DNA of 64,000 bases from Paludibacter sp. (GTDB lineage Bacteria; Bacteroidota; Bacteroidia; Bacteroidales; Paludibacteraceae), in assembly GCA_028710415.1 (NCBI GenBank), contig JAQTUE010000012.1:1-64000 (forward strand), given 5' to 3'. The stretch's first letter is position 1; every line of letters begins with the position of its first letter. Position numbers and translations under genes: made by a program. Positions 37,019 through 45,475 of the stretch are shown piece after piece. The notes beneath the pieces were generated by a model. The model was not told the DNA's origin. It ran no database searches and saw only the letters and a program-made list of their open reading frames with translations.

Positions 37019-38566
37019 ATGTTTATAATTTATAGTTATAAAATTATTTTTCTTTTTACATTTTTTTTGTTATTATTGTTGCTATTTTGTATCATAATCA
37101 TGCTATTAGTTTTCTTCGAATTTAAACCAAGGGGTATCATGAATGATGCTATAGTAAGGCTTTTTTCGCCGTTTATATGGATTACCAACAACTATACAAA
37201 AATCTTTGCCCTCAAGATACCACCCGTTACTAAAAGCTATGTAGCTGATTTTGAAGTCAATAAAAAATATTTCATAGATGAAGAGACTCACCTCCCAAAT
37301 CGACTTGCACTTTTTGCCTCAAAATCTTCAACGCTCAATATATGTTTGGTAGATATCCGAAATTATTCTCTAATAGTTCACTCATATAGACCTGAAATCT
37401 CGGAAGCGATTCTCATTGATTTTTTTTCAATCACAATGCAATTCGCTGAAACATTTGGATGCACAGCATATAGGTACGATGTAGACATTGTTGCAATTGC
37501 AATTGATTCTAATTTGCCTATGGCCGCACAGTTCCAAAATCTAATCTCTGCTCTTAAAAAAAGATTGTCATTTTATATTTTTGATACAACCCCATATTCT
37601 CTGGAAAAACAAGAAATTGCCATATCTGCTTCATTTGGTACTTCATTTAGTCAAAATGTACGATCTGGGATATTTTCCGCAGAAAAATCACTCAGACAGT
37701 ATAAAAGAACTGGATTTTTTAATAACGTACGGCTCAATGGCCCAACACCAGATTATCAGCTCCTTAATCAGCAAGCCATTCTCTTTGTTAGAGCACTTGA
37801 AAACGATAGAGCATTTGTTCTTATTCAACCAATTATGGATTGCGATTCTGGCTTTATTGTTAGATATGAAGCACTTATTAGGATACAGGGGGAAAAGATA
37901 GATGAAGTCTTATCTCCGGCTCATTTTATAGACGGTGTTTATGCATTCGGATTATCTGACACTTTATTCCTATGGGTATTCAATGAAGTGATACAAAAAT
38001 CTGATGGTCGAGAAATTTCAATAAATATCTTACCGGCAAATATATTATCTGAATATGTTCGCGACACAATTTATTCCGTCTTTGAAGCGTCACCACAAAA
38101 AGCATGCTGCATCACCTTTGAGATCCTTGAAGTTCAAAATGACGGCGATCTCACGATCATATCAAGCTTTATTGACCGAATCAGAGAATATGGGGCCAAA
38201 ATTGCTATCGATGACTTTGGCACTGGATATTCTAACTTCCATAGAGTTTTTTGGGAGTGGAGTGTGGATTTTATTAAAATTGATGGCAATTTTATCCAAA
38301 GAGCTAAATATGATGCACGCGCTCGGTTAATGATTGCAGGAATTGCAAAGATGGCAAAAGAAAATGGGATACTAACGATTGCGGAATACGTTTCGGATGC
38401 TGAAATATTTAAAATTACTCTTGATTGCGGTGTAGACTACATGCAAGGTTATCATATTTCACAAGGGTTCAAATTAGAACATCGGACCGCCGCTAACGAC
38501 CCGAAGTTTCATTCGTCATCATTTCAGCCATTTGAGCAACCCAATCTTCATTTAAAGCTTCACTAA
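37019..38566 (+). CDS. Membrane-anchored EAL-domain protein (c-di-GMP phosphodiesterase) with degenerate GGDEF
   Basis: A 515-residue protein. The first 35 residues are a very hydrophobic anchor. A GGDEF-like domain follows (DEETHLPNRLALF, then CLVDIRNYSLIV) but no GG-D/E-EF signature is visible, so it is probably inactive as a cyclase. The EAL domain is intact at key sites: Glu284-Ala-Leu (YEALIRI), Asn in SINILPANI, Glu in FEILE, Asp398-Asp399 in IDDFGTGYSN, Lys in FIKIDGNFI, and QGYHIS. It likely hydrolyses c-di-GMP at the inner membrane and could switch the host between attached and motile states. An upstream ATG at 36908 would overlap the par start and is less likely. The 3' end overlaps the convergent membrane protein gene by 74 bp. 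Confidence 0.85.
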   Translation: MFIIYSYKIIFLFTFFLLLLLLFCIIIMLLVFFEFKPRGIMNDAIVRLFSPFIWITNNYTKIFALKIPPVTKSYVADFEVNKKYFIDEETHLPNRLALFASKSSTLNICLVDIRNYSLIVHSYRPEISEAILIDFFSITMQFAETFGCTAYRYDVDIVAIAIDSNLPMAAQFQNLISALKKRLSFYIFDTTPYSLEKQEIAISASFGTSFSQNVRSGIFSAEKSLRQYKRTGFFNNVRLNGPTPDYQLLNQQAILFVRALENDRAFVLIQPIMDCDSGFIVRYEALIRIQGEKIDEVLSPAHFIDGVYAFGLSDTLFLWVFNEVIQKSDGREISINILPANILSEYVRDTIYSVFEASPQKACCITFEILEVQNDGDLTIISSFIDRIREYGAKIAIDDFGTGYSNFHRVFWEWSVDFIKIDGNFIQRAKYDARARLMIAGIAKMAKENGILTIAEYVSDAEIFKITLDCGVDYMQGYHISQGFKLEHRTAANDPKFHSSSFQPFEQPNLHLKLH

Positions 38567-39959
38567 TTTCTGACGCGATCTTATCGGATGTTTCTTCTGG
38601 GGCACTTGGAATAAAATTGAAAATTTTCAATATTCTATCCTCATAAGATTCTGGTGATGATACGCGGTAATGGTTCACCGACGCAAGAAATAAATTAGTT
38701 AAATTATCGGATTCAAATTCCGTATTAGTTCCATCGTTTTTGTCCTTAATGATGTTTACGAGCGAATGGTCTTCAAAAATTTCAGTAATCATTCTTGCAG
38801 TATAATCACGCAGCTTTACGACTACAACCCCAGCAGGTAAATTAACATATTGCCCAATAATCATTTTAAAGAGCATCAATCTAAAATAGCATGTAATTGC
38901 AAAAATCAAATAATTTCTTAACTTCTCTTCGTCATTAATAATAGATTCATACTGTTCCTGTCGTATATGTTTTGGAAACAGATATGTTTTCAAGTGTATG
39001 TCTTTTTTTAACGCCGCCTCAAAGCGTCTAAATCTTCTTGTAAACAGCATTCTCGCATCAAATGCATACTCACGTATATATGCTTCAAATCTTGCAGCTT
39101 CATCGTCAATCAAATATTTCATTAGATCTGGACTAAATGAAACCTCATTTTTTCCATTGAACATACGCATATTGTCGATACTTCCACCGGCATCATTCAA
39201 GCGCTTTGTAAATTCTGACGCCGTGAGCAATTTATCATATTTCATGTGCTCTTTGTCGGCCGCAATAAATCCCTCTGAAATTTTCATAAGATCTATCATC
39301 TCTGCTTCACTTTTAAATAGCCACGATATAAACTGATATTCCTTGGATAGTTTTGCTTTATCCCCTTTTTGCCGCGTAAAGAATTGCTCAAAATCTTTTA
39401 ACAATTTCAATGTCTGTACTCTTTGATACCCATCTACTTCTCTGAATTCTTGTCTGAAAAATTCTTTTTCCACATGTGAGTGCCATCCCCATCTAAAATA
39501 GATCTTCTCCTTATCTTCTTCAGGGATGGCAGATAACGTTAAAATACTCAAAGGATATAATCCGTAATAAAAAGCCTTATCGAGATTTTTGTACAACCAA
39601 AGTTCCGCTTTGTCGATATCACTCAACTTACCTTTTTTTTGTTGGATAACTTTTTTTTCACGCATTTTTTTACTATAACTATCTGGGATCATAATCCCGT
39701 AAAAAACGAATAATAAAAAAGCCGATATGTAAAAATACAGACCATATTTGAAATTTGTTGATGCAAAGGCAGCATCTCCATATACCGAGAAAAACATCTC
39801 CTTTGTTATGTCATTAACTCGATAGACTGACATCATTACAAAAAAAGATGCAAGCATAAAAATAATCCAATACCAATTTTTTTGGTCTCTCTTTAAAAGT
39901 GCTTTTCCTGCCTGAGCACCTTCTATCTCATGATATGAGTCTGATCTATTTTTTGCCAT
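38493..39959 (-). CDS. Inner-membrane protein with two TM segments, possible DotM/TrbA-like coupling partner
   Basis: A 488-residue protein. Two hydrophobic segments (about 28-46, WYWIIFMLASFFVMMSV; and 72-91, YGLYFYISAFLLFVFYG) are followed by a cytoplasmic domain of about 390 residues rich in helices. This topology (two N-terminal TM helices plus a cytosolic domain) is that of DotM/IcmP and TrbA, partners of type IVB coupling proteins. The size is larger than the roughly 380 residues usual there and I see no decisive motif. The stop is encoded inside the 3' end of the convergent EAL gene. The downstream end of the helicase gene lies 2 bp before its start. Confidence 0.7.
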   Translation of the reverse strand: MAKNRSDSYHEIEGAQAGKALLKRDQKNWYWIIFMLASFFVMMSVYRVNDITKEMFFSVYGDAAFASTNFKYGLYFYISAFLLFVFYGIMIPDSYSKKMREKKVIQQKKGKLSDIDKAELWLYKNLDKAFYYGLYPLSILTLSAIPEEDKEKIYFRWGWHSHVEKEFFRQEFREVDGYQRVQTLKLLKDFEQFFTRQKGDKAKLSKEYQFISWLFKSEAEMIDLMKISEGFIAADKEHMKYDKLLTASEFTKRLNDAGGSIDNMRMFNGKNEVSFSPDLMKYLIDDEAARFEAYIREYAFDARMLFTRRFRRFEAALKKDIHLKTYLFPKHIRQEQYESIINDEEKLRNYLIFAITCYFRLMLFKMIIGQYVNLPAGVVVVKLRDYTARMITEIFEDHSLVNIIKDKNDGTNTEFESDNLTNLFLASVNHYRVSSPESYEDRILKIFNFIPSAPEETSDKIASEISEALNEDWVAQMAEMMTNETSGR

Positions 39960-39961
39960 AC

Positions 39962-41587
39962 TTAATTCCTTTTCTGTGTAAGCTGTGTTTTATCCGATTG
40001 GTTTTGCCCTGATTCTCTGAAATATCTATTATGGTTGATATATACTTCGTCGTTTGGCAAAAACGACTCTCTTAAAATGCTATCAACTTTATATTTTTGT
40101 TGTTTAGTCTTTTCATCTGCTCCGATATCATCGAAGTAGTAAATCTTTGAGGTCTTATTATAATTTTCTGGATCCGGAGTAATACATCTCCCCGATAATT
40201 GTTCAGCAGTTTCAATTCTACAGAACGGCGGATAATAAGGAGAAGCGACGAAAATATTTTCAAGACTCGGTATATCAATACCTTCTGCAAAATATTGATA
40301 TGTAGTGATGATAATGTAATTTCTTTTTTCACCAGACATTATTTTTTCCATGTCAGCGGCATTACTTGTTTTTGAATTCAAAAGGATAACGTTGTCATAC
40401 CCCATCTCTTTCATTTTATTAAATAGATAGACACCAGCACCTATTAAATTAAATACAACCGCACCACGCTCATCTATTTTAGAAAAAAATCTCTCTACAC
40501 CATCTTCAATTTTAGCTAACCTTTGGCGGTTAAAATCAATACCTTTTTTTGCCAATCCAATTTTTACAGATCGTGGATCATCCGCTGTGGAAAGATTTTT
40601 TTGCAAATTTGCTATCGCAACAGTTATCAAGAGATCAATATCGTCTTCACTCGGAGCATATATTAAGTCGGAGATTTTTCTTCCCTTCGACATACATGTC
40701 TTATATGCACTATCTCTCGATATTTCATTAGCGAGTATTTTGCGATATGACATCCCATATTCAACTTTCTGTCTAAAATACATCCGTATCCCTGTTTCAA
40801 CAGAAACATGAACCTGAGTCGGTATTCTATAAAATGTCGGTCGTACCAAATAGTTGTTTTGGTAAAGATTTTCTATTGGCACTTTATGGATTATCGGTCC
40901 GAATGTATTATGTAATTTTTCGTCTTGCGAGGCTTTCGTTCTATATGGTGAAGCTGAAAACCCAAATTTCTTTTGACTTTTCATGCTGCCAACTATATTT
41001 GATAATATCTCAGCAGATGCTCTATGGGCTTCGTCACCAAAAAGCAGATTGTACCCATACTTCAAAATCTGATTAAATGTTTTTTTATTTTGAAGAGATT
41101 GCCATGTACATATTAATATCGGACGGCCAAATTCTTTTCTCCCATCTGCGACTACTCCCAAAATTAGATTACTGGTTTCACTATCAAATGAAAATAATTT
41201 TTTCAGCGCTTTTTCTATTTGCTTGGCAAGCAATGTAGTGTGGACAATGATTATGGAGCTCTTGTTTTCTCTGGCGATAATCATCCCCATCATATTTGTT
41301 TTGCCACTTCTCGTTGGCGATTGGATTATTCCGTTTAAGGTCCCCGGATGACATGCTTTTGATACAACCTGTTCCTGATATGTCCGTGGCACGATCGATA
41401 GGTTTAATCGATCAGAGACAACTTGCTTTACCGGATAAAAATCAAGCATTTCTTTTATCCCCGCTTCTTTTAGTGAATCACGTTTACTTCGAAATTCATC
41501 TGTATGATATTTTCCAATAGGAATTTTTTCAATCAAAGCGTCATGTAAAAAAATTTTTATATCGTTTCCATAAAGCAGTGTATACAT
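39962..41587 (-). CDS. UvsW-like SF2 DNA helicase
   Basis: A 541-residue helicase with a compact, complete motor. Motif Q precedes IQSPTRSGKTN (Walker A, residues 90-97), LLFGDEAH is at 182-188 (Walker B), FSASPYRTK near 210 (motif III), YFAEGIDIPSL (motif V) and QLSGRCITP (motif VI). The DEAH box, the SASPYR motif and an N-terminal region of about 65 residues resemble phage T4 UvsW and related branch-migration or RNA/DNA unwinding helicases. It may process recombination or replication intermediates of the element. It lies between the DsbC-like gene (12 bp away) and the membrane protein gene, and the three probably form an operon. Confidence 0.85.
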   Translation of the reverse strand: MYTLLYGNDIKIFLHDALIEKIPIGKYHTDEFRSKRDSLKEAGIKEMLDFYPVKQVVSDRLNLSIVPRTYQEQVVSKACHPGTLNGIIQSPTRSGKTNMMGMIIARENKSSIIIVHTTLLAKQIEKALKKLFSFDSETSNLILGVVADGRKEFGRPILICTWQSLQNKKTFNQILKYGYNLLFGDEAHRASAEILSNIVGSMKSQKKFGFSASPYRTKASQDEKLHNTFGPIIHKVPIENLYQNNYLVRPTFYRIPTQVHVSVETGIRMYFRQKVEYGMSYRKILANEISRDSAYKTCMSKGRKISDLIYAPSEDDIDLLITVAIANLQKNLSTADDPRSVKIGLAKKGIDFNRQRLAKIEDGVERFFSKIDERGAVVFNLIGAGVYLFNKMKEMGYDNVILLNSKTSNAADMEKIMSGEKRNYIIITTYQYFAEGIDIPSLENIFVASPYYPPFCRIETAEQLSGRCITPDPENYNKTSKIYYFDDIGADEKTKQQKYKVDSILRESFLPNDEVYINHNRYFRESGQNQSDKTQLTQKRN

Positions 41588-41599
41588 CTGATCTACTTG

Positions 41600-42367
41600 C
41601 TATTTATTGTCTGAATCAATTTTTGATGTGTAATCAAATCTAAATGGAACTCCTTTAACAAGTCCAGATCCAAATACGTCCGCTGTAGTTTTTAAAACAT
41701 TTGCTTTTGCTTCAGCGTCAACATCTGTCTTCTCCTGTGCATCTTTGAAAACTTTTGCAAATGATTCAAAATCACTTTTTTGATTTTTGACGACATAAAC
41801 GACAGAGTCTACAGAGTCTTCACCGAAAGCAGCAACAGGAACAATCGCAAATGGCTTCCCAGTTTTTGCAATACCAAGATTTATACTTGAAATTTCTTCT
41901 TGGCAATGTGGGCATTTTGGATCAACAATAAACACGTCATAATTTTCAGACTTCTCTGCTCCATTGAAATATAAAATGTTTTTTCGATCTATCCCTTTAT
42001 AAATTTTTGACAATTGTTTGGATGCTGGTCCCATTGACATCTTTTCAATCGATTTCAACATTGCAGTTAAGCCAGTTTTCTGATTTTCCCATTCAACGTT
42101 CGGTGATAATGGCACTACTTGATTAGGAGCTATAGCAATGTCTGCTTCTCTGCCAACAACAATATTCATAAATTTATTTGCTTTGATGTCTCCGACAACA
42201 ACAAAATATAAATCTTTTCCGAGTGGTGAGCTTCCGATTACTTTCATCTCCAACCCATTCTCTTTATTGAATGTTGAAAGATTGGCATTGACTTTTTCAG
42301 TATTAAGTGTTTCTGCCGCCATTAATGACATAGAAAGTAATACTGAAAGAATGAGGGTCTTTTTCAT
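41600..42367 (-). CDS. Periplasmic thioredoxin-fold protein with CPHC motif (DsbC/DsbG-like)
   Basis: A 255-residue exported protein. A signal peptide (LILSVLLSMSLMAAE) is followed by a DsbC-type N-terminal region and a thioredoxin fold with the active-site motif Cys151-Pro-His-Cys154 in FIVDPKCPHCQEE. A cis-Pro loop is present near VKGVPFRFDYT. CPHC proteins isomerise or oxidise disulfides. Likely clients are the exported proteins with cysteine clusters (7976-8374, 14795-15196 and perhaps 54331-54777) and the disulfide-rich surface protein at the left edge. Conjugation loci often carry such a protein (TrbB, TraF, DsbC-like). AAAGGAATAGC precedes the ATG. Confidence 0.85.
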   Translation of the reverse strand: MKKTLILSVLLSMSLMAAETLNTEKVNANLSTFNKENGLEMKVIGSSPLGKDLYFVVVGDIKANKFMNIVVGREADIAIAPNQVVPLSPNVEWENQKTGLTAMLKSIEKMSMGPASKQLSKIYKGIDRKNILYFNGAEKSENYDVFIVDPKCPHCQEEISSINLGIAKTGKPFAIVPVAAFGEDSVDSVVYVVKNQKSDFESFAKVFKDAQEKTDVDAEAKANVLKTTADVFGSGLVKGVPFRFDYTSKIDSDNK

Positions 42368-42769
42368 GCTATTCCTTTAAAATAAATCTTTTTATATTTT
42401 ATCATTTTTTATTTTATTTTAGTAAATTTATTACCTCTTTTTGTGACGTATTTTTGTGCATTTTTAAAGATTAAATTATGGACTTTTTTGTAATTTAAAC
42501 TTATATAAACAGATTAATATAAAATATTAATCGAATAACGCTAATTTTGGCTAAAAAAGGTACTTTTTGCATAGTAATGATGGTTTTTCATTTAAGTTTA
42601 TATTTTTGAGCCCACAAATAAGGACTTAGGGATATCAGATTGCAAGTCGAATCCTATTGCAGTAGGGTTTTCTGATGATCGTTTAAAATGATCTCCGTAC
42701 TTTTATGTCTTTTACTAACTTTAGCGTCATATAAAAACAATCTATCAAAACCGATAATCTATCCCCCCT
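42368..42769. other. AT-rich intergenic leader
   Basis: This stretch has no convincing gene. The first 200 bp are strongly AT-rich and presumably contain the promoter of the minus-strand operon starting at 42367, though no consensus pair was found. A structured element lies at 42634-42676. It passes into the repeat field to the right. Confidence 0.6.
42634..42676. other. Nested inverted repeats, possible structured RNA or oriT-like site
   Basis: An outer 6-bp stem ATCAGA / TCTGAT encloses an inner 7-bp stem AATCCTA / TAGGGTT (one G-T pair) with loop TTGCAG. A 10-nt single-stranded part TTGCAAGTCG lies between the two left arms. The ATCCTA core next to an inverted repeat faintly recalls nick regions of MOB-P plasmids, but no relaxase was found to support this. 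Confidence 0.35.
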
Positions 42770-44160
42770 TAACCATAACGTCAACAATCAGAACCGATCA
42801 TCCCGATCTCAAACCCCGACGGAAGAGAAAAAGAAAAACGCATCATTCCTTAAACCAAAAAGTATATTTGGGTTGCTAAAACACCCCATTAAAAACACCA
42901 TCGTTTTTAAACAAAAAATACGCTCTCTTTTCTCGATCTCAAACCCCAACGTCAAAGAAACAAGCCCAACAAATACCTAACAAATTCAATACAAATACAA
43001 AACAGATAAAAAAAAAGGGCTATAAAACGCTCTTTTTTCTGCTTTGTTAGTAAAAACAAACAAATTTATTAGTTTTTTTATACATTGAAGAAAAACGACA
43101 AAAAAGACCGTCTTTTATTTCAAATACTCCGAAGTCCAAAAAAGAGATAAAAAAGATCGTCTTTTTCTCTGCTCGGTTATTGAATTAAAAATACATCCCG
43201 TTCTCTGACGCTGGCGTAAAAGATTTCAGAAATAACAAACCCCTCTTTTTCAACGAAGTAAAAAAAGACAGATAAAAAATTCAACTTTTAAAATGCGACA
43301 GTAATCACGAACGAAAAAGACAAATAAAAAATGCTTTTTTTCCAACTTCCACGTCTAAAATATAATTGCCCATAACATTCCCCCACCCCAAAGATAAAGA
43401 AGATAAAAAAACCAAACATCCACATTCCAAAAAGACGGTAAAAAAAACGCTTTTATTTGCTTCCCAAACCAAACCGTCAAAGATCAAATACAAACGCAAC
43501 GCTTTCCAACCACATCAGTCAAATATTCTCCCCAAAAAAACACTGCTTAAAAAACCAAGTTCAAAAACACCAATAAAAAAACGCCTTTTTTTTATTTCCC
43601 CTGACCGCAACGCAAAAAAATGCCATTCAAAAAACACCCTTTTCTGCTCCGTCAAAAAAACGATTTTTTTTCGCTCTTTTTCGAATTGCTCCCAACCCGC
43701 AAAGTCCATTAAAAAAATATCGCAAACCTCATCAACACACAACGGACAAACTACTGCAAATAATTCAATTTTTTTTTCTAACCTCATCGTCAAAATATAA
43801 ACGCAAAAAGACCTATTCCAAAACGTCTAATAAAAAATGCTTTTTTTTCAATTGCACCCCTGACACCAACGTTCATAATCAAAACCGATCTTCTCGATCT
43901 CAAACCGTAACGTCAAATAAAACTCCGTTCTTTTTATCGAACCATCCCAAAAGACACTACAAAAATTAAAACGCACTCCTCTGACACCAAAGTCAACGAA
44001 ACGACAAACGACAATTCAAAAACACAGAAGAAAAAAATAGAAAGCAGATCAGCTCACGCCGTATACCGATCAGTCAAAAAAAAGGATGAATTGTTTTTAC
44101 AAAACCTTGCAGTTAAAAAAAAGAAGAAATAGTGATGAGGTTCGACATCCAAAAACACCG
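42770..44160. repeat. Degenerate repeat field, non-coding, strand-asymmetric
   Basis: About 1.4 kb of A- and C-rich, G-poor plus strand without a credible gene. A short motif (A/C)GTCAAA or a close variant recurs at irregular intervals of about 35-100 bp, often after TGACACC. Longer degenerate copies include CGATCTCAAACC at 42804, 42934 and 43895. A 24-bp match with two mismatches, starting AACCGATC, occurs at 42792 and 43883. At least seven A-tract, 3-5-nt core, T-tract palindromes occur (43102, 43151, 43326, 43441, 43575, 43654, 43832). The region lies at the junction of two oppositely flavoured gene arms. A replication origin, centromere or transfer origin is the obvious candidate. Confidence 0.75.
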
Positions 44161-44188
44161 ACGTCAAAAAGAAGTTTTTGTCGAAGCC

Positions 44189-44893
44189 CTACTTGGCACC
44201 CAAGCCGACCTCGACAATAAAAATATCTGCTTCATGAACCAACTCCGGCAACCGATCGACCGAGATGTTCATCATCTTTCGTAAATTGCTCCGCTTGTTT
44301 CGCAGACTCCCAAGTAATGAGACATAACGCGCATCCGTTCGATACTCATCGGGCAGTAATGTGTTGCGCCATACATTCCGTACTTCTTTGGCTTTATTCA
44401 GCGTACGGGTTATCGAAGCTTTTCTCCCGCCGATCTTCCGCTTCATATAAAGTTCTTTTTCTCCATCACCGAACCGTTCGGCAAAAGAGAGACAATAGTT
44501 GTAATGATAACCCTCGGGTAAAATATCCATTACGCTTCGGTAGTGATAATCGTGCTGATCGTCAACCGATTCGAGAAAACGGCACAACCGATCTCCCGCA
44601 TTCCGACGTCGCTTTTTATCCTTGGAGTCAAAGGGGTATGCTCCAACATAAACTATCTCGCCCGTAGGTTTAAAATCATTGAACCTCATCCCCTTTGGCA
44701 GACGCTCTATTGTTTCGCGTATCAGCACTGGTGCCATATCGATTTTAAAGGAACGGTACAGATCGGAAAGCTCACGTTCCCTCGCGTCATATTCCTCTCG
44801 GGTCATACATTCAGAAAAGATCGTTTCGATCTCCTCTTTGCGATTACCGCCCGATGGGTATCGGGTAAAAAAGAGGTTCACCATCTGCTGCAT
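44189..44893 (-). CDS. Hypothetical basic protein
   Basis: A 234-residue soluble protein. The N-terminal half is mixed (NLFFTRYPSGG, then EYDARERELSDLYRSFKIDM). A conserved-looking centre has aromatic residues (GEIVYVGAYPFDSKDKKRRR). The C-terminal third is basic and helical (KASITRTLNKAKEVRNVWRN). The basic centre and tail suggest nucleic-acid binding but no fold was recognised. ATG 44893 is chosen because GGGGGT stands 8 bp upstream. It is the last gene of the three-gene operon under the 45432-45470 promoter and borders the repeat field, so it is a candidate for a protein acting on that field. Confidence 0.65.
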   Translation of the reverse strand: MQQMVNLFFTRYPSGGNRKEEIETIFSECMTREEYDARERELSDLYRSFKIDMAPVLIRETIERLPKGMRFNDFKPTGEIVYVGAYPFDSKDKKRRRNAGDRLCRFLESVDDQHDYHYRSVMDILPEGYHYNYCLSFAERFGDGEKELYMKRKIGGRKASITRTLNKAKEVRNVWRNTLLPDEYRTDARYVSLLGSLRNKRSNLRKMMNISVDRLPELVHEADIFIVEVGLGAK

Positions 44894-44911
44894 GTCACAT
44901 ACCCCCAAGAC

Positions 44912-45139
44912 TTAAAGTGCTTTCGCATTAATACACACAAGCGCTCGTTCAATCCGCTCATGCAGATCAGCCGAATTTCGCTCGGCTTCATCACCGAAAA
45001 AATCTTCATCGTTTAGCTCATGATGATACGCAGTTGTATAGGCGTCATACACCTCACTTGCAGTTGAGACCAAATTGATCAGGCCGTCCTCGATCAAATC
45101 TTCGATCTGATCTACAAGCATCGCAGTTGCTTCTTCCAT
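44912..45139 (-). CDS. Small acidic helical protein
   Basis: A 75-residue protein, strongly acidic (EEATAMLVDQIEDLIEDG; NDEDFFGDEAERNSADLHE). Unknown function. It lies between two genes with gaps of 1 bp and 18 bp and is surely part of the operon from 45413. Small acidic proteins in such positions sometimes mimic DNA to block restriction enzymes, but no ArdA-like motif is visible. Confidence 0.65.
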   Translation of the reverse strand: MEEATAMLVDQIEDLIEDGLINLVSTASEVYDAYTTAYHHELNDEDFFGDEAERNSADLHERIERALVCINAKAL

Positions 45140-45140
45140 A

Positions 45141-45413
45141 TCATCCCCCTACAATCAGAATGTATTGGCACCCAGTGGCTTCACAGTCCGATACGAACTT
45201 TCCCCACTCTTCCGCATACGCATCATCGTACGAGCTATCGCCGTCTGAGGTGTCTATCGTTTTTCTTAGCGTATCCATTGTAACCATCCACATGAACTTG
45301 TCAGGGTCAACAGGAGTAAGGTCGTCTATCACACCCTCTAAAATATCAATGATGTCCTGACTTACAGCAGATACTTTGACTTCAATAGCTTTGGGTTCGG
45401 TGTATTCAAACAT
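45141..45413 (-). CDS. Small acidic protein, first gene of operon
   Basis: A 90-residue acidic protein with a beta-like start (KAIEVKVSAVSQDIIDIL) and a C-terminal strand CQYILIVGG. Unknown function. It is the first gene behind the promoter with the 20-bp palindrome at 45432-45451; the same promoter stands before the gene cluster at 63357. Confidence 0.65.
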   Translation of the reverse strand: MFEYTEPKAIEVKVSAVSQDIIDILEGVIDDLTPVDPDKFMWMVTMDTLRKTIDTSDGDSSYDDAYAEEWGKFVSDCEATGCQYILIVGG

Positions 45414-45431
45414 AGTAACCTCTCTTTTTCT

Positions 45432-45470
45432 ATGTTACGTTATTGTAACATTTATTAAAATGTTTGTCAA
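45432..45470 (-). promoter_or_regulatory. Promoter with palindromic operator (copy 1)
   Basis: On the minus strand TTGACA (45470-45465), a 17-bp spacer and TACAAT (45447-45442). The palindrome ATGTTACGTTATTGTAACAT (45432-45451; perfect 7-bp arms, 6-bp centre) covers the -10 box, the classic place for a repressor site. The identical palindrome, at the same offset, is found at 63513-63532. Confidence 0.85.
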
Positions 45471-45475
45471 GCCTT

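Noticed and set aside
42640..42665. tRNA T-arm-like sequence AGTCGAATCC
   Set aside because: No matching acceptor stem, D-arm or anticodon arm is present around it.
43515..43793. 92-residue frame on the minus strand in the repeat field
   Set aside because: It is the complement of the same biased DNA and has no ribosome site.
43366..43800. Lys-rich 144-residue frame on the plus strand in the repeat field
   Set aside because: Low-complexity Lys/Ser/Thr composition follows the A/C-rich DNA, and there is no ribosome site. It is not a gene.
42770..44160. Possible CRISPR array
   Set aside because: Repeats are degenerate and the spacing irregular, and no cas gene is present.
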